Shown in pieces: positions 11,147 to 22,063 of a stretch of 64,000 bases of DNA (position 1 is the first letter of the stretch; each line of letters begins with the position of its first letter). The notes below the pieces were generated by a model. That model saw nothing but the letters and a program-made list of their open reading frames with translations, did not search any database and was not told where the DNA came from. Source of the stretch: Adineta ricciae (taxonomy: Eukaryota; Rotifera; Eurotatoria; Adinetida; Adinetidae); contig CAJNOJ010000047.1 in NCBI GenBank assembly GCA_905250025.1, forward strand, positions 62,001 through 126,000. Reading direction: 5' to 3'. Made by a program: the position numbers and the translations under genes.

Positions 11147-12095
11147 TCATTCTTCAGCAACAATTTTCTTTCTGGTATGTTCATTAGCATAAGCGACCCG
11201 TTCTTGGTATCCATGACGCTTCACTTGTGTCAACTTCCGTGTTATCCGAGCATTAGATACTTTAGGTGGCGGAACTGATGTCCTAAAGAAATAAACTATA
11301 TTCAACAGATTGATCGAGAAGGAAAGTGTTTACTTCAAAGTGTATGTTCTGGTGACTCGTCGTTTTCGACGTTGCTCTTCATCGGAATCGTCGGATGGAT
11401 TTACTTGAGGTGCATTTCTAAAAAATTCAAAACCAATATGAACTGAGTTGCGACAGTAAACAATAGGTATTACAATGTTACCTTTTAGAAATTTCTACAC
11501 GAGTCGTAGCTTCTCTATACAATTCTTCTTCGGACTGCTGCTTGCGACTATAGATGATATCAACAAATCGATTCACGTCGATTTTGTCCGTGACAATACG
11601 AATGTCTGGCTGATTGTTGTGTTCTGTTTCTTTTCGTTTCAGGTCGTTCAGTTGTATCTTCATTATTCGTAATTTTTCATATGCAAGTTTGCCCGAGTTC
11701 AATAATCTTTCTAATTGTCGACGTATTTTACTGAGAGAATCAAGATTTTGCTTGTTTTGTTCTACAGTCTCCTGCTTACGTTTTTCCAAAGTAGTTGTAA
11801 TCTCTTGCAATGCTCGATCATAAACGTCATCGATATGTCGAACGCATGCACTACGCCATTGATTGAGTTCATGACGTGCGTCGGATAAGCAATTGAGTGT
11901 AAAGATAGCTTGATCCATGTCACATCGTTGAAATCGACTGTATATAATGTTTACTTGTTTAATCATTGGCAAAAGTTGTTCTTGTAACCAGTCTTTATGT
12001 TCCATGAAATGATGATGACACAATTCTTCTGAGCAATGAGCACAGAACGCTTCTGCTCGTCTTCGGCAAGAATCTATCCAGCAGTGTTTTGCCAT
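11147..12095 (-). CDS. B-box zinc-finger / coiled-coil protein, three exons
   Basis: Minus-strand exons 11482-12095, 11334-11417 and 11147-11282 join in frame to 277 aa; introns are 64 and 51 bases with GT-AG ends. Residues about 5-33 show a B-box-like cluster: CWIDSCRRRAEAFC, then CAHCSEELCHHHFMEH with spaced Cys/His. A long coiled coil (residues about 60-150, rich in Glu/Lys/Gln/Leu) follows, as in TRIM-like proteins that lack RING. Exon 2 is acidic then basic (NPSDDSDEEQRRKRR) and exon 3 ends KKIVAEE. Role unknown; B-box proteins usually oligomerise and act as scaffolds. The stop at 11147 is 49 bases from the stop of the convergent kinase, so the 3' UTRs probably overlap. Confidence 0.78.
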
Positions 12096-12725
12096 TCGTC
12101 TAGTAACGATTCAATATAATAAAGTGAGACAAACACGAAAAGTAACAAAAGGAAAGTATAAAGTCACCTGTTGAAGGCAACCGTTAATGGATTTGTTCTG
12201 TAGTTTACAAAACAATTAAATTTGCACTTTCTGTTCTGACAAAAGAAATCAATACTGCACAGTCATTGGCTTCGATTTCATTTAAAATTCAATAATCGAC
12301 TGGCGAGAGTGTTGAGGTCCATATAGAGAATATAGAAAAATTAGTCGCACATAACATATTCTTCATTTCATTTGACGTCCAAAGGACAGTATGATTTTAT
12401 TTATTAATGATTGCTTTATCATTTTGCTTATACTTGCCAGTTCGGTTTTAAAATAACAAAACATTTTCTTCCACTAGCAAAAATTAAATCAGTTCACTAC
12501 AATTCTAGAACATTATTTCTTCCGATTTCTACAAAGAGTGATAATATATAGTCATTTTTTCATTGTGCTCTGAACGATATTTAGTGTAGAAGAAAAGAAC
12601 AAAAGATGGTGATAGTTGGATATTAATATTCTTATACACTGTTAAGGTACATAAGAAAACATCACAACTTCGATTTAGTACTGCCAATTTTGACCAATAA
12701 CACAAAATATAGGACTGTGCTATTA
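12096..12725. other. Intergenic, nothing recognised
   Basis: AT-rich sequence between the B-box gene start and the GPCR remnant end. No open frame with family features and no repeat seen. Confidence 0.4.
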
Positions 12726-13673
12726 TTATATGCGATTAGTTGATAATTCATCTCTACTACTTGAGAATATTTTAATCAGATTTTGACAAGGACGGAAACA
12801 TTGTCCTACAATTCGGATGAGTTCTTTTCGAAATAGACTACCAGTTAATGTATATAGACAGAAACTAGTTGAATGAGCAAAATATGACAACGTATTGAAT
12901 GTTTGGGTGACTAAAGTTTCTTGAGCGATTTGAAATGCAGTTTCGCTCGTGGTTTCTGTAAATGATGAATAAAGTCGTACAACACTCGATGGCATCGTAG
13001 AAAGAATAATGACAAACAGTTAACACACGTAAAAGTTGTGTATCTGTACGACGACTATGACGAATATTCTTCGTTGTAATAGCGCCGAACAGTAGCATTA
13101 AAAATGACGGACATAGTGAATAGAAGGTCATATGCCAAGATGCGCTAAAACTACGGTATGTACCTTTTCTTGCATTGAAGATTGATGCTATTCTACCGGA
13201 TTGTGCAACTACTTTTGCTATTTCAAAATAAACTGGTATATGACTATATATGATAATCATTACCATAATGAGTATACAAGACGATAGGCGAGCTATTTTT
13301 ATCGAACTCAATCGACGTAACTTGATATTCGATGAACTATGTAGATATCTATCGATGCATGCCAATAAAATTAACCAGACAGAGGCGACACGTACAATAT
13401 AAAATGAGTAAAATTCCGCTTTACATAAATCAGAATTATAATTAGCTAGATCAAGATTGAAACTATTTGAGACAATACGTACTGGTAAAATGATCAACAC
13501 CACAAATAAATTAAAGACTGTTGATAGAAGAAAATAAAATGAACACGGTCCACGATTTAAAATTGGTTGAGTAAATATCAGTACATTCAATAAGAGACCG
13601 ACGAGTCCAGCAGTTGATTGACTGCTTCGGTAGTATTCGACATTAAATATTAATGTTGAACAATTCGAGTTAA
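12726..13673 (-). pseudogene. Rhodopsin-like GPCR with frameshift, probable pseudogene
   Basis: Minus-strand frame from a probable splice acceptor at 13673 reads through helices 1-5: helix 1 GLVGLLLNVLIF, helix 3 end LLACIDRYLH (DRY), and a basic loop IRHSRRTDTQLLRVLTV. Near 13018-13024 the reading frame shifts; the receptor continues in another frame with VIILSTMPSSVVRLYSSF and helix 7 NTLSYFAHSTSFCLYTLTGSLFR, ending at 12726. The style resembles peptide (FMRFamide-type) GPCRs expanded in rotifers. The first short exon with the start codon was not found. A one-base sequencing error could also explain the break; otherwise the copy is recent, because both halves are well preserved. Confidence 0.72.
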
Positions 13674-13735
13674 CTAGGAAACAATCAAATAGACTTTAGA
13701 AAATAATCCTCTATTCACATATTTACAGGGTGTCC

Positions 13736-14351
13736 CAAAAGTCCGCCGAAAAAGTAAATTCGTGTGATTCTTTTATGTGTGAAAACAAACCAACTAATTG
13801 CATATCATACGGTAGACATCACCGTGAAGTTTCTATTGATACGAATAAAATTGGTAAATAACGTCGAAAGATATCACTTTTGGCTAAAATACAGAAAGTA
13901 CCGTCTTTCAAATTTCGCTGAAAAACTCCTTATTGTTTATTTTTTGATCATTTTCACTTTTAGGGTATTTTTAGAGTTTTTTAACTTTTAGTGCCGTTTT
14001 AGTGATATATTTTTTGTTATGTATCAGTGGACTTCAAGACTTGATCTCTCTTTATGAGGATATTTGAGAAAATAACAATAAAACGGCACTAAAAGTTAAA
14101 AAAACTCTAAAAATACCCTAAAAGTGAAAATGATCAAAAAATAAAAAATAAGGAGTTTTTCGGCGAAATTTGAAAGACGGTACTTTCTGTATTTTAGCCA
14201 AAAGTGATATCTTTCGACGTTATTTACCAATTTTATTCCTATCAATAGAAACTTCACGGTGATGTCTACCGTATGATATGCAATTAGTTGGTTTGTTTTA
14301 ACAAAAGAATCACACAAATTTACTTTTTCGGCGGACTTTTGGGACACCCTG
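13736..14351. mobile_element. 616-bp foldback Tc1/mariner-type MITE
   Basis: The ends are perfect inverted repeats beginning CAGGGTGTCCCAAAAGTCC, flanked by TA on both sides (13734-13735, 14352-14353). The arms are about 265 bp each (13736-14000 and 14089-14351), nearly identical, with a spacer of about 88 bp. The arms translate to mirrored open frames that are a by-product of the palindrome. No transposase. TA duplication and terminal sequence fit Tc1/mariner; it is non-autonomous. Confidence 0.88.
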
Positions 14352-14402
14352 TATAACACAATTATTATTCATGCACTCTGATGTACTCTCGTGTACTGAG
14401 CA

Positions 14403-15214
14403 TACTTTGAGTTTGTAAAATCTAGAATTGGTCAACTTCTTTCATTATGTTTGATTCTAAACCAACTCTCCGTTCGAAGAATTTATGTATGCTTACTCTT
14501 ATGTTTTATTCTGTATAACTTTCTATTCGTCTCTTTTTTCACCATTCTACCATGCAAATTCTATGGTGAATATTAAAACTGAAATTGCACATCTCCAATC
14601 GAATTCTCAAGAGTATATTTTTGAAACATATCCATTCTACAAACAGTTTCATCGCTAATCAATAAGTCATCGCAATTTTTTCCTTTTTACCCTGTTGCTC
14701 GATCTAGATGAAGATGCCGTTCGTATCATGGTCATATAATTTCCGTTTTTTGCGAGAGAGGATGTGATTATTTTTCTCTGATTCACACCTGCAAGCAGTG
14801 GTGTGGCCAAGAGGGGAGGAGGCAAATGGACAATTGCCCACTTCATTTTGAAGTTTGACCATTGTAATTTTTGACTGCTAAGCCTTTGCCCATTTAACTT
14901 TTACTCTATCAGAGTTTTTATCTGTTTTTGGATTTTTAGTAAACCTCCTCCGTGTTAGAAGTTCCTTTCTTTTCGAAAAGTTTTTGAAAAATTTTAGCAG
15001 TTTTTTATCGAAATATCATCAGAAATCCAGGTTTTTTCGGTACAAAAATCAGCTAGTTTCATTGAACTCGACGTCAAAAAGATCACAATATGGTATAAAA
15101 AACGAGTCTATGGTCTTTTATATTTCAAATTGAAAGTTGAGAAAAAAATGACCGTCGTAAATATAACTCCAACGAGGACTAAGGGGACTAACGAATGAAA
15201 ATATTTTACACTTC
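14403..15214. repeat. Dispersed repeat, copy 1 (inverted relative to 33098-33904)
   Basis: About 810 bases match the region 33098-33904 in reverse complement, with scattered substitutions. It contains an internal motif CAGTGGTGTGGCCAAGAGG near 14795-14820 that resembles DNA-transposon ends. The match stops at an N (15215), where a mariner-type terminus follows. Confidence 0.75.
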
Positions 15215-15215
15215 N

Positions 15216-15245
15216 TTTTTCGGCGGACTTTCGGGACACGCTGTA
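15216..15245. mobile_element. Solo end of a mariner-type element
   Basis: CGGCGGACTTTCGGGACACG followed by CTGTA matches the right terminus of the 616-bp foldback with a few changes. It directly follows the N at 15215; its partner end is not visible. Confidence 0.55.
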
Positions 15246-16460
15246 ATTAGCTAATGAGGTAATTAGAATTTCGAGAAACTAACCTCGGATTCGTGATCCT
15301 CGACCCTGATTACCCTTCGGTCAACCCTTAGGCGTCAGCAATATAGATTTTTATTTCATCACTGTAAAGTGCGTGAACGGACGAACGAACGAACTTTAGC
15401 TCAAATTATGCGTATACCCTCCTTTCAGTAGAATGAAGAATTTTTCCCGAAGGTCTACAAACATATAAACCTAAGGTCAAGATAAAACCAACGTTAGATC
15501 AATCATCATTGGTCGTTGTTTAATCCTATAAGATATATAGTTTTGGACTTCACCCTTGTTTGCATATCTATCTAAATTTTTCGGAACATTCATACAGCAA
15601 GATTTTCTCCTCTCTTTTTGCCACATCTCAATGGATGGTTATTTTGACACATAAGAATTGGTCTTGATAATGAGGCGTTAATCCTAGAAACGTCGACTAA
15701 TTTTGTCAATTTTTCTTTTCTGTAAATTAATACTATTTATTAAATAAATTATTATCATTCAAATAAATAGTTATTTATTAATATTATTAATTAAAATTTA
15801 AAATTAAATATCAAATGAAGAAGTTTAAAACTGCTGTAATAATGATTAAATTTATTTTCAAAATATTGCCCATAAAGAAATGGAATTACACTGGAATAAG
15901 TTTTGTATTTCGATGATTCTCCGAGTTACACTTACTTGAAAGTCCATGCAATGTTGGAAAATATTGAAAAAAACCTCATCAGTCTAAAGTTTTTCGTAAA
16001 ATATATAAAACAGAACTCTCACAATATATAATAGATTTACAGAATGACATACTCGATAATCATCCTGAAAAGAAAAAGTCAACCTTTTGTTCAACAAATT
16101 GAAATGGATTCAAATTATACCATAATTCATCTAAACCATTTTATTACTAAGCTGACATCGATAAATTCGATAAAAGTTAAGTAACTTTTTAAAATCATTT
16201 TGAAAGAAATTTGAAATGTATTTATAGCAAAACTGTATATTGTAAATTGAAAATGATACTATCATAGATATGTACGTAATTGAAACTTCATTTTTATACT
16301 CATGAGTCAAGTGCAATATTTTATGTTGGGTATTCTGTTATTAGTCATTATACAAAACATTCATTAGCTACGCTTGAGGTAATATTGTCATGAATGATAT
16401 TGAAGAAAATGACTTTTGTCAATTTGTGATTTCGTAAGAATCTCTGATGATGTACAATTG
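15246..16460. other. AT-rich intergenic, nothing recognised
   Basis: Very AT-rich from about 15700 to 16460 with no convincing coding exon. Upstream of the hydrolase gene. Confidence 0.4.
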
Positions 16461-16671
16461 TTATATAAATAGAGAGAATACATATTGATATTCACAACAA
16501 AATATTCTTTTACTTTTTGCCATATACAAAAAACGACAATTTAATATTACATATTAAAGTAAGTTGTTTATATTTAATTCTATGTAATTAGAATCTTACA
16601 ACAATCCTACGTGTATAACTAGGATCATTCTATTATTTTCAATATGATCTATCAAATTTCTTTTTGTATAG
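16461..16671 (+). promoter_or_regulatory. Probable TATA box and 5'-UTR intron of the hydrolase gene
   Basis: A TTATATAAAT element at 16461-16470 is followed about 90 bases later by a GTAAGT donor (16559) and a TTTTTGTATAG acceptor ending 16671, 10 bases before the ATG. This gives a short leader interrupted by one 113-base intron. Confidence 0.5.
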
Positions 16672-16681
16672 AGAGAGAAGG

Positions 16682-17848
16682 ATGAGTGGACAGCAAATAT
16701 CTTTTAAGAAGATCTTATTCTTCACTTGTATTATGTATTCGTGTCTTCATGGGCAATATTCTGCAAGTGCTACTATTGATAATCTGAATGCTGATTTTGA
16801 ACGTATACGTTTGCAATTTCATATGCCTGGTTTATCTGGATTGGCAATGAAAAATGGTGAAATCGTTGGTCAAGGAGAAGCAGGATTTCGTCGACAAGGA
16901 AATCCATCATCTCTACTTGTAACTGATCGTATTAATATTGGTTCATGTTCTAAATGGATGACAGCAACTGTAGCAGGACGTTTAGTTGATCGTGGTCTTA
17001 TATCGTGGACAACACCTATACATACATGTTTTCCAAATTATACTTCATTTAATTGTGCTTTTCGTAGTGCGACATTAGAGCAATTACTTTCACATCGTGC
17101 TGGTATTCAACAAAGTACAACATTTTATGCACGTCATTATTCTGAGTTGTTAGCTCAAAATGGTACAATTCGTCAAATACGTCGATGGGTTGCAGAAACT
17201 GTGATGAAAGATGTTCCAGAAGTGATACCTGGAGAATTTTTATATTCTAATCAAGGTTATGCAGTTGCTGCAGCAATGATGGAATTTGTTACAAATCAAG
17301 ATTGGGAATCACTTGTAAAACAACATATTTTTGATCCACTTCAAATGGTTAATAGTAGTATCGGTCGAGTATACGATGATATAATTCCTCCTAAAGCACC
17401 AGTTGGCCATAATTTACGTATAAATCAGACAGTACCTATTCCACGCCCTGCAGATACTGCTTCTTTTCTCTATCATGATCAAGCGGCAGCAGGTCCAGGT
17501 GGATATATTGCATCTACATTGTCCGACTGGGCGAAATTCTTATATGCACATATCAACAATAATAAAACAAACTATTTAAGTGCAGAAACAGCTGCAAAAC
17601 TGAAACATCCTTATATGGGTATTGAAGGATATGGTCTAGGTATAAATGCATACAATCGAAGTTGGGCTACACCTGGACAATCGTTAACTCATGGTGGCGA
17701 TATTTTTGGTCAAGATACTGTGTTTTGGATGGCACCTAGTCGAGGTGTTGTTACTGTAGCGTATACAAACTGTGATTCAGAAGATGATTCTGAATCTAAT
17801 GCTCTCGATGCTACAGCTAATATATTACTCTCACGATACGTCTATTGA
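16682..17848 (+). CDS. Secreted class-C beta-lactamase-fold serine hydrolase
   Basis: 388 aa from ATG 16682; the longer frame before it has only a TTG at 16664. Residues 1-34 form a signal peptide. The serine beta-lactamase/penicillin-binding-protein motifs are in order: SxxK as Ser88-Cys-Ser-Lys91 (NIGSCSKWMT), YxN as Tyr188-Ser-Asn190 (FLYSNQGYA), and HGG at His337 (LTHGGDIFG), the class-C equivalent of KTG. Length and motif order fit AmpC-like hydrolases, LACTB and D-aminopeptidases/esterases. In animals such proteins usually hydrolyse peptides or esters rather than antibiotics. The coding region has no intron; one may lie in the 5' leader. All catalytic motifs are intact. A bacterial origin is possible but the family also occurs in animals. 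Confidence 0.87.
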   Translation: MSGQQISFKKILFFTCIMYSCLHGQYSASATIDNLNADFERIRLQFHMPGLSGLAMKNGEIVGQGEAGFRRQGNPSSLLVTDRINIGSCSKWMTATVAGRLVDRGLISWTTPIHTCFPNYTSFNCAFRSATLEQLLSHRAGIQQSTTFYARHYSELLAQNGTIRQIRRWVAETVMKDVPEVIPGEFLYSNQGYAVAAAMMEFVTNQDWESLVKQHIFDPLQMVNSSIGRVYDDIIPPKAPVGHNLRINQTVPIPRPADTASFLYHDQAAAGPGGYIASTLSDWAKFLYAHINNNKTNYLSAETAAKLKHPYMGIEGYGLGINAYNRSWATPGQSLTHGGDIFGQDTVFWMAPSRGVVTVAYTNCDSEDDSESNALDATANILLSRYVY

Positions 17849-18535
17849 CTCAAGTTTTAATATTATAAAAGACAAATTTCTTTGAACTCATGTTAGCGAT
17901 AACAGATAGTACATTGTTATCGCTATCTTTTTTTTCTTTCTTTTCTTCTTGTTCAGATCTATATGTCCTATGTGCGGTTCAATGCCATGATATATAGATC
18001 TCTTTTCTCTTTCTCTCTGGTTTTTCTCTCTATGCCGCCTGTCTGACCGCTCTTTGAACTTGTAAGACCAGACAGAGGCAGTTGTCGTTGAACTGTGATC
18101 GACATAGGTCGTTTTCTTGTTTTTCTTCTCTCGTCGTTTATCAATAAACATACCACGAAGACCTCGAATCACGTCATTCATTCCTCCAATTCCGAAGTAG
18201 GACAACCACACACACACTAACGGAACCGATACAGATCATCAGCTTTTTTCCGTTACCTGCCGTTCCGCCTATTAACGTCTAGTGGNAACAACACAGAAGA
18301 GAAACAGACCCGAGTGTGTTGTATGACAACATGAGCGTAGTACATAACGCACAGCTGATTAACAGATGACCTCGTACATGATGAGAAAAAGAAAGCGAAC
18401 GAGAACGATGAGCGAAAATGAACAGACGGACGAACGAACGACAAAATGAAAGAATTGACCGTTCTGTATGATAATGGAGCACGGTTATATTCACACATGC
18501 TTGTTTGATTGAGGGAGAGAGAAAGGAAAAAAATA
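17849..18535. other. Low-complexity intergenic with an N
   Basis: Pyrimidine-rich on the plus strand near 17925-18130, then purine-rich up to 18530, with an isolated N at 18286. Open frames here reflect composition only. Confidence 0.45.
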
Positions 18536-20397
18536 CAGGGTCGGAAAGAATATTATTCAAGGGGGTAACGATGTAATCCCGAATAGAATACATGATGAAT
18601 TTTATACCAAATGAAAGCCCGTGAAAAACGGGGTTTAGTGATGGTAAATACGAAGATTTTGGGAAACTTTCATGCGTCAAACTCTTGAAGAGACTAAGTT
18701 TTGGTCCATAAAAAGTCATTGTAAATCATTGTTATTAGTTTTCAACGTATTGAAAATGGAGAGGCTTATAGAAAAGTGGTAGAGGGTTATGCTAACGATA
18801 AGAAAACATAACTAAAATTCAGAAAACAAGATGATTCTCTTGCGTTCTTTTGTTGACTATTTGTAATTTCAGTTCTTCCATCAAAACTTTTCTCTTTTCG
18901 TTCTGCATAGAGGTGCTCAGCCGAGAAAAACTTCGGAAGTGTGTCGCGTGATATAAAAGATAGTTTTCTTGTCGATATATATCATAACAAAATTCACTCT
19001 CGTTAAATCATCGCACTTTTATTATTTGAAATGGCTGGTACTTACGATACCGAACAACAGAGGATGGTTGACAGAATTAAGTGCATCGCTTTTCGTGAAG
19101 CTCGTGATGCTGGTGCAACATTTATAAATAGACAATGGATTGCGGACAAAATTCATCGCACAACTCGATTTGTCTCAGAGTGGTGGGGAAAACCATATGA
19201 CTAATGCTTTGCTGATTATTCCAATGTTGGTGCTAAGCCTAAATTATCGAAAGCTAGTCGAGACATCATTCGTCAAGCAAGTGGTCAACAAAGAAAAAGC
19301 GGTCCTGTTGTGTCGAAGGAGATTGCAAAAAAGCAATAAGAATATGCCATCGGAAGAACAATTAATAATTACCGTCACAGAGAAGGATTAAAACCATTTC
19401 ATGTTATTCCAAAACCGTTAAAATCTGAAGCTCATATATCAGATCGATTATGGCTATGTGATTGGGTAAAAGATTGGACTGTGGAAGACTTTCTTCATCT
19501 GGCACCATCTGATGAGTTTTATATTTGGACTGTCCGTCGACCAAATTATCAAAATGATAGAATCTGGGCGAAAAATATCGAGGACATTACTGAAGACAAA
19601 AGATATCGTGAAATGGTACGAAATCAATCATGTGTTGGAGTTTTTTGTAACGTTCACTTACAAAAGATTACTATGGATCATCAAAGATAAAGGGGGAATC
19701 TTGGACAGGTGAATATTTTCGTGATAATGTTTTAATTCAAAATGTGATTCCTTTTTTAAAAAATGAAGAAAATGTTATTGATCCTGATGAAGTCATATTT
19801 GTTCACGATAAAGCGCCGTGTATGCGAGCAAATAAAACTCAACATTTACTCCAAGACAACGATGTCAAATTTTGGGGTAATGATATCTGGCCAGGAAATT
19901 CACCTGATCCCAACGCGGCAGAACATATCGGGTCAATAATTAAAGATGAACTTGAAAAACAAATGGCATCGGAAAGTGAACATCATCGATATTCTGAAGA
20001 AATGTTCAAAATGCACATCGCAAATGTTCTAGCAAGCATGGAAGAAGATACTGAATTATTTGAAACTCTTCTATATTCATATACATCTCGATTCCGTGCT
20101 GTAAAAAAAGCGAATGATCGTCATACAGACTACTGGTCACACTCATCAAACTACGAAGAAAAGCTATTTTGTAATACATTTCATTCGATCATCATTTGAT
20201 AAACTAGTTTTCTCATAACTTTCATGCATGTAAAATCGGAACTTTCCGGGATTTGACGTATGAAACTTTCCCGAAGTCTTCGTACTTACCATCACTAAAC
20301 CCCGTTTTTCACGGGCTTTCATTTGGTATGAAATTCATTAAGTACCTACTTTCGAATTACGTCGGTACCCTCTGGAAAAAGGCTATGCAACACCCTG
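18536..20397 (+). mobile_element. Mariner-family transposon, 1.86 kb, inactive
   Basis: Inverted ends begin CAGGGT (left 18536, right end at 20397) and are flanked by TA. Homology between the ends extends about 180 bases, including GAAAGCCCGTGAAAAACGGG just inside each end. A single transposase frame lies between. Length and TA target fit Tc1/mariner. The left and right outer 60 bases differ more than the inner parts. Confidence 0.85.
19031..20199 (+). pseudogene. Mariner transposase, broken
   Basis: The frame opens at ATG 19031 (MAGTYDTEQQ) with a helix-turn-helix region, then has in-frame stops near 19201 and 19337 and a frameshift near 19640-19700. The catalytic part is still recognisable: FVHDKAPCMRANKT carries the second Asp and WPGNSPDPNAAEHIG the third, as in DD(D/E) transposases. 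Intact pieces total about 390 codons, normal for a mariner of this type. It can no longer make an active enzyme. Confidence 0.85.
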
Positions 20398-20836
20398 TAT
20401 AAGGAATTCAATGATATTTTCCCTGATAACCTTTAGCTTATGTAACAGAATTTATTTCCTTCTATAAAATGGATTTGTAATAAAAAATAATAGTGAAAAA
20501 CGACAAGTATGTAGATACGATCTATTGTGATCGACGAACAACACGTAGCCAAACACCAATTTTGCTATTTATGATTTCAAACTTTCCTAATTCTAGTGGA
20601 ACCTATAGAGATCAAATTAATGATACAATGATAATACTAAGAAAATTCTCACTTACTGCTGTTTTTTCACATTTTTGAAATTCTACAGCACGAAGTGCTT
20701 TAACTATTCCAACTTTAGCTTCTAATAATGCAAATCGCATTCCAATACAATTTCTACAAAAAAAATGAATCTCTATATCTATAATATAGATTCTTTTCGT
20801 ACCGAGGTCCATCACCAAAAGGAAGATATGTCATCG
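20311..20836. repeat. Direct repeat copy 1: mariner end plus P450 3' end
   Basis: About 526 bases match 30179-30705 in the same orientation with roughly 2-3% differences by eye. The match begins inside the mariner right inverted repeat and ends at the N at 20837. Confidence 0.85.
20522..20836 (-). pseudogene. Cytochrome P450 3'-end fragment
   Basis: Minus strand holds copies of the last two exons of the P450 at 30391-32653: the haem exon ([13 protein letters not shown], about 20657-20753) and the terminal exon ([12 protein letters not shown], 20522-20602), plus a few bases of the preceding exon. The rest of the gene is absent and the sequence becomes unrelated at the N. It cannot encode a working P450. 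Whether truncation is real or an assembly edge is open. Confidence 0.82.
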
Positions 20837-20882
20837 NCTACCACTCTCTTTTTGGCCCCCTTTCGCAAAACTGTTAAGCAGC

Positions 20883-20917
<35 letters not shown>

Positions 20918-21143
20918 AACACAGGAATAACAAAGAACATGCTGACCTTTCGTCATACCTACCAGTATATTAATAAAAGCAACATATATAGAACATACAG
21001 AACGAAAGAGAGTGCCCGTTTTAAATTTGCCTTTTTCTTTTCGATCCTTTTTTATGTAAATTTATTTTTTATTGGAAGAAAACACCATTATCGTTTTCAT
21101 ACTTGCTGGAATTATTTTGTGTCTTCATACTTTTAGTTCAACT
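20837..21143. other. N junction and 32-base poly-A run
   Basis: The N at 20837 is followed by unrelated sequence and an A run at about 20884-20915. No gene. The 5' part of the deacetylase gene might have been lost at this junction. Confidence 0.5.
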
Positions 21144-22063
21144 ATGTTTAATGTTCGAGAAGAGATTTCTCTGGAGCGTTGGCCAAATGACTGCAAAGTA
21201 GCTGTTATTCCAATAATCAATGCGGAAGTCTTCATAAAAGGTCATGGTGGTCCTTGCATTCAGCCACATTTAAGTAATCTCACGCCCGATATTGCCAATA
21301 GCGGGTGGCGTGATTATGGCAATCGACAAGGAACATCTCGACTTCTGAATACATTTTCCAATTTGCAAATACCAGTTAGTATTGCTATGAATTCATATTT
21401 AATTGATCAAGAACCGGACGTATTCGAAGAAATCAGAGTACACGCAACACACAATGAAAATATCGATATCATAGGTCATGGTCTTACAAATTCTTTATCT
21501 GCTGTAAAACACATATCATTCGAAGAGCAAGTCAAACAATCCTTAAATCAAATTCAACAAGCTGTAGGTCATGAGCAAAGGCCACACGCATGGCTGACGC
21601 CTGGATTCGCTGCACCGGAAGACTCAGCGAAAATCTTAGGTAGAGATAAACTCATCCTTGACATCAAAATCGAATGATAAAATTACCTTGAACATTTTCA
21701 GTTGACAACGGTATTCGCTTGTCTTTGGACGCCACAAATGACGATATTATATATGAACTAAAATCATCACCTGACGACGACAAAGGATTATTCATTCTAC
21801 CCTATTCAATGGAGACAAATGACATATCCTTATGCATGTGTCAAGGTTATACCGGTGAGCAATATGCCCAAACATTAATCGATTATATTTATGAATTAGC
21901 ATCGGAAGAAACAACAAAAGCAAAAGCTGTTTGTTTAGGACTGCATACGTTTATTGTTGGTACACCGGCAAAAGCTTTTCATTTCAAACAAGCACTACAG
22001 ACGATTCAACAAATACCCAATGTTTGTTTTTTAAACTGTAGTCAGATATTGAAATTACTTTGA
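21144..22063 (+). CDS. Polysaccharide deacetylase (NodB/PuuE-like), bacterial type
   Basis: Exons 21144-21639 and 21702-22063 join in phase 1 to 285 aa. The start ATG at 21144 is the first in frame; the open frame extends upstream (from TTG 21072) with a hydrophobic stretch, so an earlier exon with a signal peptide is possible, and the region before it is disturbed. Diagnostic blocks are ERWPNDCKVAVIPIINAEV, GWRDYGNRQGTSRLL, IIGHGLTNS, AWLTPGFAAPED, LPYSMETNDI and a C-terminal AVCLGLHTFIVGTP. These match bacterial polysaccharide deacetylase/allantoinase PuuE-like hydrolases, which use a metal-dependent NodB barrel. Real substrate unknown; N-acetyl groups on sugars or a ureide are candidates. 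A 62-base GT-AG intron is present. Probable horizontal gain (inference). Confidence 0.82.

Noticed and set aside
13764..14359. Two opposite open frames with almost the same protein
   Set aside because: They are mirror products of the palindromic MITE arms, not genes.
16664..16681. Longer start for the beta-lactamase-fold protein
   Set aside because: The codon at 16664 is TTG inside a probable intron; ATG 16682 precedes a good signal peptide.
18253..18719. Minus-strand frames of 81-146 codons around 18.3-18.7 kb
   Set aside because: They cross an N and low-complexity purine/pyrimidine DNA and overlap the mariner end; no family features.
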